A DNA stretch of 64,000 nucleotides from Magnetococcales bacterium (GTDB lineage Bacteria > Pseudomonadota > Magnetococcia > Magnetococcales > Magnetaquicoccaceae). Below the pieces are notes generated by a model. That model saw only the letters and a program-made list of their open reading frames with translations. It had not been told where the DNA came from and did not search any database. Where the stretch lies: NCBI GenBank assembly GCA_015231375.1, contig JADGBT010000011.1:1-64000 (forward strand), in the 5' to 3' direction. Made by a program: the position numbers and the translations under genes. Positions 18,476-28,900 of the stretch are shown in pieces (the stretch's first letter is position 1; each line of letters starts with the position of its first letter).

Positions 18476-20404
18476 ATGAAAAAATTCTTGCTCCATGAAA
18501 AGTTCAGCGTTTTGGCCGCAGTCGGATTGAGCATGTTCAGCATGGCATGCGGCGGCGGTGGTGGCACGGACGGCAGCAACACCAACCTCGCCGTCGGTCC
18601 CACCTCGCTGACTGGCGTCTTCTCCGATGCCCCGGTGGATGGGTTGACCTATGTCACCACTCCCAGCAATCTGTCGGGCACCACCAAGAACGGTGGTCAA
18701 TTCAGCTATCTGCCCACCGACACCTCCGTGACCTTCACGGCCAACGGCATGGGCCTCGGGTCCGCCACTCCGGGCGATTTCGTCACGCCTTTGGACATCG
18801 TGACCGATCCCATGGAGATCAACACCGCCAAGGCGGCCGGGCAGCAAAACAAGGTCACCAAGATCCTGCGCCTGCTGCAAACCCTGGACACAGACCAAAA
18901 TCCCTCCAACGGCATCACCTTGAGCAACAACGGCAGTCTGGCGGCCCAAACCCTGGACACCATCGACATCACCACCCTGTCCAATCCCGTCTCCGAGGAA
19001 AACGCCGCCAAGCACTTCCTGGAAGAGTTGGACAAAAAAGGCAAATCCGGCAAGTCGTTCCATTTCACCCGCCTAGCCAACAAGATGGGACTCACCATCA
19101 ACGGCACCCCGGCCAGCACCTTGTTGACCAATCAATGGAACACCCGCAAAACCTCGGTGGAAACCGCCATCCAGGCCAAACTCGACGCCATCACCAGCAA
19201 AGGCACGGTTCCGGGTGTGGTGGTCAAGGTCACCATGCCGGACGGCACCAACAAAATGTTTGCCAGCGGTTACGCCAATGTCGAGACCAAAACCGCCATG
19301 ACCACGGCCAATCATTTCCGCCTTGGCAGCATCACCAAGACCTTCACCGACATGACCGTGTTGCAGATGATGACCGAAAAAGGCTACGACATCAGCACCA
19401 CCACCCTGGGTGACCTGTTCGGTGGCGTCGGCGCCGCCTACAACGCGACCACCTTCAAGGCCGCCGTGGATCCCAACGACAAGCTCACCACCGCCAAATT
19501 GGCGGTGCTCAAAGAGGTCACGGTCTACAAACTGCTCGCCCACCTGAGCGGTCTGCAACAGACCTCCTCCCAGAAAATGACCGACCAGTGGGGCGCCTAC
19601 GACTACACCTCCTGGGGTCTGATGGGCTATCTGAACAGCAGCCTCACCGGCGCCAACTCGGCCACCGTGCCCAACAGCCGCACCACCCCCTTCACCGCCC
19701 AGGAACTGCTGGACATCAGCTACGGCATCGGCCTGGAAGAGACCGGCGGCTGGCACTATTCCAACGCCAACTATGTCATGCTCGGCAAGATCATCGAGAA
19801 ACTCTCCACCACCAGCAACCCCTGGTACACCGAAGTCAAAAACCGCTTCGGCGCCGGCACCACCCTCAACCTGAGCATCGACTACTACGCCGACGCCCCG
19901 ACTCCTCCGGTGGTTCCCCCGCTGCCGGGTGGCAACGACAAGGGCGCGGTCGGTTACATCGACTGGTACAACAACTTCAGCGGGGCCTGTTATCTCACCC
20001 CCCAATGCATCAAGGACACCCAATATCCGGTGGTCATCCATCCCAGCTTCTACGGCGCTGCGGGCGGGTTGACCGGCAACGTGAGCGATCTGTACAGTTG
20101 GGCAACGGAACTGGGCAAGAAATACGAAGACGCCACCCATCCCATCGGCATCAATGCTTACTATTTTGAAGTAATCCCGAACGTCCTTCATATGGGACCG
20201 GGCATGTTCAAGAATGTCGATCGCAAGCTGGTGGGTCATCCCGGTCAGGTGCAAGGGTATGATTGTTATGTGGGCTATCGCTACAACGTCAAGGAACCCA
20301 TCGCCGCCTGCGCCAACACCACCATCCGCAACAGTGGCAAAATCCAGGTATTGGCTCTGAACGATATCATGGACCTGTTGGACGGAAAAACCGAAGCCAA
20401 ATAA
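18476..20404 (+). CDS. Exported serine beta-lactamase-like hydrolase (PF00144 type), probable lipoprotein
   Basis: This 642-residue protein starts with a signal peptide ending S-M-A-C, putative lipid Cys25, followed by a glycine run; the lipobox is somewhat atypical. Residues 40-230 form a separate N-terminal domain. The catalytic part follows and has the class C beta-lactamase/DD-peptidase triad: SITK (Ser285, Lys288), YSN (Tyr428-Asn430) and HPG (His588). These enzymes cleave amide or ester bonds next to D-residues or beta-lactams. The gene lies 37 bp after the NRPS stop, whose last domain is an epimerase. Similar exported hydrolases (ClbP, ZmaM) cut prodrug N-acyl-D-amino-acid groups in other clusters, so that role is possible here but unproven. 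A strong terminator follows. Confidence 0.87.
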   Translation: MKKFLLHEKFSVLAAVGLSMFSMACGGGGGTDGSNTNLAVGPTSLTGVFSDAPVDGLTYVTTPSNLSGTTKNGGQFSYLPTDTSVTFTANGMGLGSATPGDFVTPLDIVTDPMEINTAKAAGQQNKVTKILRLLQTLDTDQNPSNGITLSNNGSLAAQTLDTIDITTLSNPVSEENAAKHFLEELDKKGKSGKSFHFTRLANKMGLTINGTPASTLLTNQWNTRKTSVETAIQAKLDAITSKGTVPGVVVKVTMPDGTNKMFASGYANVETKTAMTTANHFRLGSITKTFTDMTVLQMMTEKGYDISTTTLGDLFGGVGAAYNATTFKAAVDPNDKLTTAKLAVLKEVTVYKLLAHLSGLQQTSSQKMTDQWGAYDYTSWGLMGYLNSSLTGANSATVPNSRTTPFTAQELLDISYGIGLEETGGWHYSNANYVMLGKIIEKLSTTSNPWYTEVKNRFGAGTTLNLSIDYYADAPTPPVVPPLPGGNDKGAVGYIDWYNNFSGACYLTPQCIKDTQYPVVIHPSFYGAAGGLTGNVSDLYSWATELGKKYEDATHPIGINAYYFEVIPNVLHMGPGMFKNVDRKLVGHPGQVQGYDCYVGYRYNVKEPIAACANTTIRNSGKIQVLALNDIMDLLDGKTEAK

Positions 20405-20424
20405 AGTCTCCGCTTCAAACCCGA

Positions 20425-20451
20425 CCCCCGGCGCAAGCCGGGGGTTTTTTT
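20425..20451 (+). terminator. Intrinsic terminator after the serine hydrolase gene
   Basis: CCCCCGGC, a GCAA loop and GCCGGGGG (20425-20444) are followed by seven T (20445-20451). This is a textbook rho-independent terminator and ends the NRPS-hydrolase transcript. Confidence 0.92.
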
Positions 20452-20628
20452 ATGGATCTTGACCACTTCGATCATGAAATCACTCCCAATCATGCCGATG
20501 ATGATCCTGGCACCCTGAGGCATTCCACTTTACATCCCCCGCCGATTCGTCCATACTCGCCAAAAAATGGCTGAAACGATGCTCAAGACCGTTCCAATCA
20601 TCCCGGCTTCCATGGAAGAGTCGCGTTC

Positions 20629-22392
20629 ATGACCTACACTGTTCTGGGCATCTCCGCCCATTATCACAACTCTGCCGTCTGTCTGCTGCAAGACGGCCAT
20701 CTGGTTGCCGCCGCCGAAGAAGAACGTTTCTCCCGCATCAAGCATGACCCCTCCATGCCCAAGGCCGCCACCCGGTTTTGTCTGCGTCAGGCGGGCCTGA
20801 CCATGGCCGACATCGATTGCGTGGCCTATTACGAACTGCCGGTCAAGAAACTCGGGCGTCAAATCTGGATGGGTCTGCCCGGTTTCACCCGCCGCCCGGA
20901 CGAAATCCAACGCATGGACCCGAAACGTCCGGAACGCGAAATCCGCACCATTCTCGGCTTCGACGGACCCATCGAGTGGGTGGAACACCATCTGGCCCAC
21001 GCGGCCAGCGCCTTTCATTTTTCCGGCTTCCCGGAGGCGGCGGTCCTGACCGTGGACGGCGTGGGCGAGTGGACCACCACCAGCTACGGCGTCGGCGACG
21101 GTCAACGGTTGGAACTGTTTGAAGAGGTCGCCTTCCCCGACTCCATCGGACTGCTCTACAGCACCTTGACCAGTTATCTCGGGTTCCGGGTCAACGGCGG
21201 CGAGTACAAGGTGATGGGACTGGCCCCCTATGGCCAACCCCGTTTCGCCGACACCATCCGCGCCATGATCCAACCCGGCGAAAAGGGACAATACCGGCTG
21301 GATCTGCGCTATTTCGATTTTCTCAAAAACGAACGCATGTACTCCGACGCCCTGATCGAAGCCCTGGGCGCCCCTCCCCGGGAACCGGAATCGGACATGC
21401 TGCCGTTTCACATGGATGTGGCCAAAAGCCTGCAAGTGGTGCTGGGAGAGATCATGCTGGCCAAGGCCCGTTATCTCCACCAGCGGGTGCCCTCCGACAA
21501 TCTGTGTCTGGCGGGCGGGGTGGCCCTGAACTGTGTGGCCAACGGATACGTGCATGCCAACGGTCCGTTCCGCAATCTGTTCGTGCAACCGGCCTCCAAC
21601 GACGCCGGCGGCGCCCTGGGCGCGGCGGCCATGGCCCACATCCGCCGCCAGGAACAGCCCCTGCCCAAAAAGCGGCTCACCAACGTCTTTTTGGGTCCGG
21701 GTTACCCCTCCAACGACATCGCCCGCATGCTCGACTCCACCCCGGTGCGCTACGAAGACTATCGCGCACGCCCGGCGGAACTGTTCGACCGGGTGGCGGC
21801 CGCCATGGAGGCGGGCCAGGTGGTGGGCTGGTTCCAAGGACGCCTGGAGTTCGGACCCCGCGCCCTGGGCGGACGGTCGATTCTGGCGGACCCGCGCAAT
21901 CCGATCATGCGCGACCACATCAACGCCCTGGTCAAAAAAAGAGAAGCCTTCCGCCCCTTCGCCCCCTCGGTGCTGGAAGAGAACATGGGTGACCATTTCC
22001 GCTTGCAAGCCCCCTCTCCGTTCATGCTGGAGACTTGCCCGGTCCATTCGGGACTCGATCTGCCCGCCATCACCCATGTGGACGGCTCGGCACGGGTGCA
22101 GACCGTCAACGCTTCGGAAAATCCCCGCTATCACGCCTTGTTGCAGGCCTTTCACCGCCGCACCGGCTGTCCTTTGGTGCTGAACACCTCCTTCAACATG
22201 CGCAGCGAACCCATTGTCTGCTCTCCCCGCGACGCCCTCTCCTGTTTTGTGCGCGCCGGGATCGACCTGCTGGTCCTGGAAGATTTCGTCATCGAAAAAG
22301 ACGCCATTCCTCCGTTCTGGAAGCAGGCGCTGGAGATCATCGAAGGCAACCAGTCATCCGGCATCACCCATCGGGTGTACACCTTCTTTTAG
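20629..22392 (+). CDS. NodU/CmcH-family O-carbamoyltransferase
   Basis: This 587-residue protein matches the carbamoyltransferase family in length and layout: an N-terminal Kae1-like ATPase domain and a C-terminal domain. The motif HHLAH (His120, His121, His124) fits the family's metal- and phosphate-binding histidines, and RPFAPSVL and NTSFN motifs are present near the C-terminus. The family transfers a carbamoyl group from carbamoyl phosphate through carbamoyl-adenylate to a hydroxyl group, as in NodU, CmcH and TobZ. Here it probably carbamoylates the NRPS-PKS product, perhaps at a hydroxyl from a glyceryl or hydroxymalonyl unit. It is followed after 15 bp by the SGNH-like gene, probably co-transcribed. 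Confidence 0.92.
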   Translation: MTYTVLGISAHYHNSAVCLLQDGHLVAAAEEERFSRIKHDPSMPKAATRFCLRQAGLTMADIDCVAYYELPVKKLGRQIWMGLPGFTRRPDEIQRMDPKRPEREIRTILGFDGPIEWVEHHLAHAASAFHFSGFPEAAVLTVDGVGEWTTTSYGVGDGQRLELFEEVAFPDSIGLLYSTLTSYLGFRVNGGEYKVMGLAPYGQPRFADTIRAMIQPGEKGQYRLDLRYFDFLKNERMYSDALIEALGAPPREPESDMLPFHMDVAKSLQVVLGEIMLAKARYLHQRVPSDNLCLAGGVALNCVANGYVHANGPFRNLFVQPASNDAGGALGAAAMAHIRRQEQPLPKKRLTNVFLGPGYPSNDIARMLDSTPVRYEDYRARPAELFDRVAAAMEAGQVVGWFQGRLEFGPRALGGRSILADPRNPIMRDHINALVKKREAFRPFAPSVLEENMGDHFRLQAPSPFMLETCPVHSGLDLPAITHVDGSARVQTVNASENPRYHALLQAFHRRTGCPLVLNTSFNMRSEPIVCSPRDALSCFVRAGIDLLVLEDFVIEKDAIPPFWKQALEIIEGNQSSGITHRVYTFF

Positions 22393-22407
22393 TGGACATG
22401 CCCCATC

Positions 22408-24561
22408 ATGAGCCTGACGCCACCCGACCTCACCAAAACCCTGGCCAATCAAATCGCCGACCGTCTGGCCGCCGTGGACGATCTGCCCCGTCTGCTGGAG
22501 TCCATGCGCCAGTTGGGGATGTTCAACGGTCAGATGGATCTGTCCACGCATCAGGCCCAGCCCCTGCCCACCCCCGCCATCGGTGAGGCCACCACCCGCA
22601 TCGGCATCTGGCAACCGGTGACGGAACAGGGCCAAACCCGCTACGAACGGATCGAAACCGATCCCTTCAACGCCTCCCGCTGGTCCGCCGCCGAACACAT
22701 CCCTCCGAAAAGCGCCAAAAAACGCATCGTCTATCTGGGAGAGTCGGTGGCCCGTGGATTTTTCTTCGATCCCCATTTCAATCCCGTCCAGGTGATGGAA
22801 AGCCTGCTGGCCGCCCCACCCGGCGACCCAGGCTACGAAATCATCGATCTGGCCTGCAATGGCCAGTTCATGCCCGGACTGCTGAAACTCGCCCACGAAG
22901 CCGTGGCCCTGCAACCCGACCTGATGATCCTGTTCGCCGGCAACAACTGGCTGGAACCCGCCACCTTGTGGCGTGAACTGGCGCCGGCCATGGCCCGGAC
23001 GTTGCGGGCAGGGGCGGGAGTGGCCGGCATCAACCGGGTGATCGAAAACTGGCTCCAGCAACGCGCCGCCGCCTATGTGCAGCAACTGTCCACCCTGGCC
23101 CAGGCCCGGCAACTGCCGATTCTGGTGGTGATTCCGGAATTCAATCTGGCGGATTTCGCCTCGGACACCATCATCGGCACCCCGAAGGCCACCGGTGGGC
23201 AAGGTGTGGACCCGGCCCGCTGGCAACAGATGCTGGAGCAGACCCGGACCGCCATCGACCAGGGAAAATGGAGCGAAGGGGAGTCGCTGGCCCGACAACT
23301 CATCGCACACGACCAGGGCACCACCTCGGCGGCCTACGCCCTGCTGGCCCGTTGTCTTCAGGAGCAGGGCCACACCCCGAAAGCCCGCGAAGCCCTGGAA
23401 CAGGCCCGTGACGCCATGTTGTGGTGCTGGCCCCTGTTGACGCCCCGCTGTCCCGCCGTGGTACGCGCCACCATCCTCCAAGAGATCGATCGGGTTGGAG
23501 CGCCCTGGCTGAGTGTCATCGACCTGCCCAGCCGGTTCGCGACGTGGCTGGAGGGAGCCATTCCCGGACGACGCAGCTTCTTCGATTATTGCCATCTGAC
23601 TGCCGAAGGGACCGCCATGGTGGCCTCGGCCCTGGTGGCGGCCATCCGGGAACGGCTGGAAGGGGCGCAGACCGATTGGCACGCCCTGATGACCCGCGCC
23701 CCGGCTCCGAATCAAGGAATCATCCGCCGGGCGCATCTGTTCGCGGCCATGCACAACGCCTCCTGGGGGCAATCCCGGGAACTGGTGCGCCATCACGCCG
23801 AACAGGCCGCCCAGCAAGCCGCCGGAGAGGCTGGATCACCGAAGGCTGAATCCCCGGAGGCTGGACCGGTGACGAGGTTGGCCACCTTCATGGCCGATCT
23901 GGCCTGTCGGCGGCTGCCCGGTGCCTTGTGCGACCTGTTCCCCGAGGTGTTGCAGGCCGACGATCTGTTCGCCACCTTCCGACTGGCCGACATGGGCGCG
24001 CGACGCCACGACCTGTTGGCCGAAGAGTTGACCCGCGCCTTCCAAAAGAACGCTCCCCAACTGCCCGACCGGATCCAACAGCGCCTGTTGCGTGAACACG
24101 CCCTGGACGCCTCCCCCATCGACCTGCTCGATCCGTATTATCATATCTCCACCTGGTGCCAGCCTGAAGGGGATTGGTGGAAACAGTCGATCCACTTCAA
24201 GGCCTATGACCGGGAGAGTCGCTTTCTGCTGGTGATCGCCGATCGGTCGCGCGAGGTGCGTCTCACCCTCACCCACCGGATTCCGCCCGCCTCCACCCCG
24301 GATGGCGCGCTGGAGGTGCGGATCAACCAGACCCGGCTGCTCTGTCTGCCGCTCCACACCACCTGGACCACGACCATCATCCCAATCCCGGCCCATCATC
24401 TGCGCACGGGCAGAAACGAAATCACCCTGCATTGGCCGGTGATTCAACCGGTTCCCACAGCCGTCACCCCCCTGGCCGACCGGATCGACGCGGGCGAACT
24501 GCCGCTCTTGTTGCAACACTGGGGCGAGATCAACACCCTGCTGGCGGAACCCGCCCCCTGA
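22408..24561 (+). CDS. SGNH/GDSL-hydrolase-like protein with helical insert and C-terminal extension
   Basis: This 717-residue protein has SGNH-type motifs: GES (residues 111-113, nucleophile Ser113) in IVYLGESVARG, an AGNNW block near 178-181, and D-Y-C-H (Asp393, His396) as the usual Asp-x-x-His block. Between the blocks, near residues 290-345, is a helical TPR-like insert. The last 300 residues are unassigned and include a beta-rich segment. SGNH proteins are esterases or acyltransferases. Its place between the carbamoyltransferase and the aminomutase suggests a tailoring or release step, but the substrate is unknown. The order of motifs is regular, so it may be active. Confidence 0.75.
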   Translation: MSLTPPDLTKTLANQIADRLAAVDDLPRLLESMRQLGMFNGQMDLSTHQAQPLPTPAIGEATTRIGIWQPVTEQGQTRYERIETDPFNASRWSAAEHIPPKSAKKRIVYLGESVARGFFFDPHFNPVQVMESLLAAPPGDPGYEIIDLACNGQFMPGLLKLAHEAVALQPDLMILFAGNNWLEPATLWRELAPAMARTLRAGAGVAGINRVIENWLQQRAAAYVQQLSTLAQARQLPILVVIPEFNLADFASDTIIGTPKATGGQGVDPARWQQMLEQTRTAIDQGKWSEGESLARQLIAHDQGTTSAAYALLARCLQEQGHTPKAREALEQARDAMLWCWPLLTPRCPAVVRATILQEIDRVGAPWLSVIDLPSRFATWLEGAIPGRRSFFDYCHLTAEGTAMVASALVAAIRERLEGAQTDWHALMTRAPAPNQGIIRRAHLFAAMHNASWGQSRELVRHHAEQAAQQAAGEAGSPKAESPEAGPVTRLATFMADLACRRLPGALCDLFPEVLQADDLFATFRLADMGARRHDLLAEELTRAFQKNAPQLPDRIQQRLLREHALDASPIDLLDPYYHISTWCQPEGDWWKQSIHFKAYDRESRFLLVIADRSREVRLTLTHRIPPASTPDGALEVRINQTRLLCLPLHTTWTTTIIPIPAHHLRTGRNEITLHWPVIQPVPTAVTPLADRIDAGELPLLLQHWGEINTLLAEPAP

Positions 24562-24589
24562 TCACAAAGACTGCGCCCACTTTTTTCTG

Positions 24590-24618
24590 TTGACCCGATC
24601 CTGTGTAAATGATTTTAT
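24590..24618 (+). promoter_or_regulatory. Possible sigma-70 promoter upstream of the KamA-like gene
   Basis: TTGACC (24590-24595) and TTTTAT (24613-24618) are separated by 17 bases in an AT-rich 237-bp gap. Matches to consensus are 5/6 and 4/6. It would give a leader of about 170 bases. This is pattern evidence only. Confidence 0.4.
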
Positions 24619-24798
24619 TTTCCGCACAGCATCGTGTATCATCACGCACATTCCTGGATGCAAAACCTGTGAAAACAGACATGCTTGCCTATTTTTTAAT
24701 CAACTCATGGTGCGCCCACGAACCACGCCAACCAGCCAACCCGGATAAAAAAACCGAAATTTCATTCTGATCCTTCTGGCCAGAGAGACAATCACGAC

Positions 24799-25872
24799 AT
24801 GAATGAATGGCGCGAGCAACTGAAACACCATGTCAACACCCTTGAAAAACTTGAGAAGTTCATTCACGTCTCCCCGCAGGAACGGGAAGCGATCCAGGCC
24901 CACAAGAACACCCGCTGGGGCACCACCCCCTATTTCGCCGCCCTGATGGACAAAGATGACCCGGAATGTCCCATCCGCAAACAGGTCATCCCCTCGATGC
25001 TCGAACTGCAAAACGAGTTCGGCATGGAAGGGTATCTGGTCTGGAAGGAAAACCGCGACACCCAGGAAAAACGTCCCGACTCCATTGCCCGTCAATACCG
25101 GGACCGGGTGGCCTTCACCGTCACCCAGACCTGCGGCATCTACTGCCGCCACTGCTTCCGCCGCGAAATGACCATCGACAAGGTGCTCAAGCTGCGCCTC
25201 GATGTGGACGAAGGGCTGCAATGGCTGTCCGAACATCCGGAAGTACGGGATGTGCTGATCACCGGCGGTGATCCGCTGCTGCTGTCGGACGACGAAATCG
25301 AATACCTGATCCGCCGCATCCGGGAGATTCCCCACATCCAGATGATCCGTTTCGGCACCCGTCTGCCCATCGTGCTGCCCCAACGCATCACCCCGTCCTT
25401 GATCAAACGGCTGGCGGGATACCACAAGGTGCCGATCTGGATCAACACCCAGTGCAACCACCCCAAGGAACTCACCGAACTCACCGCCCGCGCGGTCTAC
25501 GATCTGGCCACCTGCGGCATCAATGTGGGCAATCAAGCGGTGCTGCTCAAGGGGATCAACGACACGGTGGAGGTGTTCCGGGAACTGCACCAGAAACTTC
25601 TCGGCATTCGCATCCGGCCCTACTACGTCTTTTATTGCGAGGCCGCGCCCGGCATCGACCACTTCCGCACCCCGCTGGAAAAAGGCGCGGAACTGATCCG
25701 CGACGCCCTGCGCGGTCACACCACCGGACTGGCCCAGCCCCTGTACGTGGTGGCCACCAACATCGGCAAGATTCCCATCGTGGCCAGCGACTCCATCGTG
25801 GACAAGAACGACCAGCGTTATCTGCTGCGCAATCACGATGGCCGCTTCACCGAACTGCCCGTCATTTCATAA
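24799..25872 (+). CDS. KamA-family radical-SAM 2,3-aminomutase (substrate uncertain)
   Basis: This 357-residue radical-SAM enzyme has the CxxxCxxC iron-sulfur motif (Cys112, Cys116, Cys119) and the PLP lysine expected near Lys324 in NIGKIP. KamA enzymes move an alpha-amino group to the beta carbon. Two residues that bind the lysine side chain in lysine 2,3-aminomutase, both Asp, align with Glu281 and Ala319. The glutamate enzyme has Lys and Asn at these places, so neither known specificity fits. It lacks the C-terminal Cys-rich extension of clostridial lysine aminomutase. Its place just before the PKS suggests it makes a beta-amino acid for the cluster. A housekeeping EF-P lysine role is less likely because no EpmA or EF-P gene is near. 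Confidence 0.85.
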   Translation: MNEWREQLKHHVNTLEKLEKFIHVSPQEREAIQAHKNTRWGTTPYFAALMDKDDPECPIRKQVIPSMLELQNEFGMEGYLVWKENRDTQEKRPDSIARQYRDRVAFTVTQTCGIYCRHCFRREMTIDKVLKLRLDVDEGLQWLSEHPEVRDVLITGGDPLLLSDDEIEYLIRRIREIPHIQMIRFGTRLPIVLPQRITPSLIKRLAGYHKVPIWINTQCNHPKELTELTARAVYDLATCGINVGNQAVLLKGINDTVEVFRELHQKLLGIRIRPYYVFYCEAAPGIDHFRTPLEKGAELIRDALRGHTTGLAQPLYVVATNIGKIPIVASDSIVDKNDQRYLLRNHDGRFTELPVIS

Positions 25873-25900
25873 TCAAAACGCCTCCTGCACCCCGGAAACC

Positions 25901-28900
25901 ATGGACCCCATGACCAATCAGATCCCCCACACCCCGGATTCGTCCCCGACCTCCCAACGTTCGCACGCCGAACCCCTGGCCATCATCGGCATGGGGTGTC
26001 GTTTTCCCGGAGGCGCACACTCTCCGGCGGCCTTCTGGGAACTGTTGAGCCAGGGCAAAGACGGGGTGATCGAAACCCCGCCAGAACGCTGGAGCCTGGG
26101 GCGCTTCTGCGATCCGGATCCCTCCCGGCCCGGAAAGATGCCGGTCCGGCAGGGAGGATTCCTGCAAGAGCCCATCGACGGCTTCGATCCGCTGTTTTTC
26201 GGCATCTCCCCCCGGGACGCCCAGGCCATGGATCCCCAACAGCGCCTGTTGCTGGAGGTGGTGTGGGAGGCGTGCGAAGACGCCGGACTCGACATGGACC
26301 AGATGAACGGTTCCAATACCGGGGTGTACATCGGCGGATTCATGCAGGACTTCACCGCCATCATCCTCAGCCCCCTCAACCGGCCCCTGCTCAACAACAG
26401 CTCGGCCATCGGGGTCAATCTGGCCATGCTGGCCAATCGCATCTCCCACGCCTTCAACCTGCTGGGACCGAGCATCGCCATGGACACGGCCTGCTCCTCC
26501 TCTTTGGTCAGTTTCCATCAGGCGTGCCAGTCGGTGTGGAACGGGGAATGCTCCATGGCGATCAGCGGCGGGGTCAATCTCATGATCCGGCCCGAATACA
26601 ACATCGCCTTGCACAAGGGACAGTTCCTGGCCCCCGACGGACGCAGCAAAAGCTTCGACGCCCGTGGAAATGGCTATGGACGCGGCGAAGGGGCGGGCAT
26701 CGTGGTGATCAAACCCCTCTCCGCAGCCCAGCGGGACAACGACCGGATCTATGCACTGGTCCACGCCACCGGAGCCAACCAGGATGGCCACACCAACGGC
26801 ATCACCGTGCCCAGCGGCCCGGCCCAACAGGCCTTGATCCGCAAGGTGTGCGCCGCCGCCGACATCGATCCGCAAAAAATCCGCTACATCGAGGCCCACG
26901 GCACCGGCACCCCGTTGGGGGATCCCACCGAATGCAAAGCCCTGGGCAGCGTCTATGGTCTGGGTCGCCCGGAGGATCAACCCTGCATGGTCGGCTCGGT
27001 CAAGGCCAACATCGGCCATCTGGAGGCCGCCGCCGGAATCGCCGGGGTGATCAAAGCCGTCTTGTGTCTGCATCACCAGCAGATTCCGCCCCAGGCCAAT
27101 CTGGAAACCCTCAATCCCAACATCCCCTTCGAGGCGTTGCGCCTGCGGGTGTCCCAGGCCCTGCACCCCATGCCCGCCGGGGATGGACCCGCCCTGGTGG
27201 GGGTCAACTCCTTTGGCTATGGGGGCACCAATGCCCATGCCATCCTGTCGGAAGCACCGGAAGCACCCCTGTCCCCGCCGGTGGCCACCGATTCCCGGGA
27301 ACAACTCATTCCCCTGTCGGCCCGCTGCGAAGCCGGGCTCAAGGCCCTGGCCAAACGGTGGCTCGACTGGCTGGAAGACAGTCAACCCCTGCCGACCCTG
27401 CCCCCTCTGGGACGGGCCGCCGGGGTGCGCCGCACCCATCACGACCGACGTTTGGCCCTGGTGGCCAATTCCACCACAGGGTTGATCGAGCAACTGCGCG
27501 CCCTGACCGCCCCGGATGCCCTGCTCCCCGCCCCCAGCCGGATTTCGAGCCAACAGGCCCAACGCCCGGTGTTCGTGCTGACCGGCATGGGCCCCCAGTG
27601 GTGGGCCATGGGTCGCCAACTGCTGGCCGAAGAACCCATCTTCCGCCAGACCGCCACAACCATCGACGCCCATTTCCAGAAGGTGGCGGGCTGGTCGATC
27701 CTGGAAGAGATGCAACGCCCGGAAGCCGAATCCCGCATCGCCGAAACCCGCTTCGCCCAACCGGGCAACTTCGTGGTTCAGGTGGGTCTGGTAACCCTGC
27801 TGCGGGCCTGGGGGGTGGAACCCGCCGCCGTGGTGGGACACAGCTTAGGCGAGGTCTCGGCCGCCTACATAACCGGCGCGTTGAGCTTCGAGGACGCCAT
27901 TCTGGTGAGCTATCACCGCAGCCGGCTGCAACAAAAAGCCGTGGGCGCGGGTCGCATGCTGGCGGTGGGACTGCCTCCGGAAGAGTGCCCCCCCCTGCTG
28001 GCTCCCCACGGGGGCAAGGTGGTGATCGCGGCCATCAACAGCCCCACCTCCAGCAATCTGGCCGGAGACGCGGACGCCCTGGCCATCATCGCCCAGCAAC
28101 TGGAGGCCCGGGGGGTCTTCAACCGATTCTTGCGGGTGGACATCCCCTATCACAGCCCGGCCATGGATCCCTTGAAGCCGGAACTGCGGGCCTCTCTGGT
28201 CCACATCCAGCCCCGCGTTCCCACCCTGCCCCTGTATTCCACCGTCACCGGTCTGCCGGTGCAAGGAGCGGATTGGGGGGCGGAATACTGGGTGCAAAAC
28301 CTACGGGAGCCGGTGCTGTTCGCGGCGGCCATGGGACGGCTCATCCAGGATGGTTACGGACTGTTCGTGGAGATCGGGCCCCATCCGGTGCTGGCCACCT
28401 CCATGCAGGAGTGCCTGAGCCACAAAGGCGTGACCGGCGAAACCCTGGCCACCTTGAATCGCACCAAACCGGAACGGGCCACCCTGCTGGAGACCGTGGG
28501 CAAACTCTACACCCACGGTTATCCGGTAGCCTGGGAACGGATCTATCCCGCCGAACTCGAACAGCATCTCACCCTCCCCACCTATCCCTGGCAACGGGAA
28601 CGGTATTGGCCGGAGAGCGACGCGGCGTTGATGGATCGGCTCTACACGGTGGAACACACCCTGCTGGGCCAGAAGATCAACGCGCCCCTGCCCACCTGGG
28701 AGAGCCAGTTGAATCCGGCTTTGGTGCCCTTCTTGAACGATCACCGGGTGGAAGAGTCGGTGGTCTTTCCCGGTGCCGGATACGTGGAACTGGGATTGGC
28801 GATTCACCGGCTGGTGGTCCAGGATGAACCCTGCCTGCTGGAGCGGTTGCAGTTTCATCAGGCGCTGGTGATCACCGGCGGGGAAGCCACCTTGCGCATG

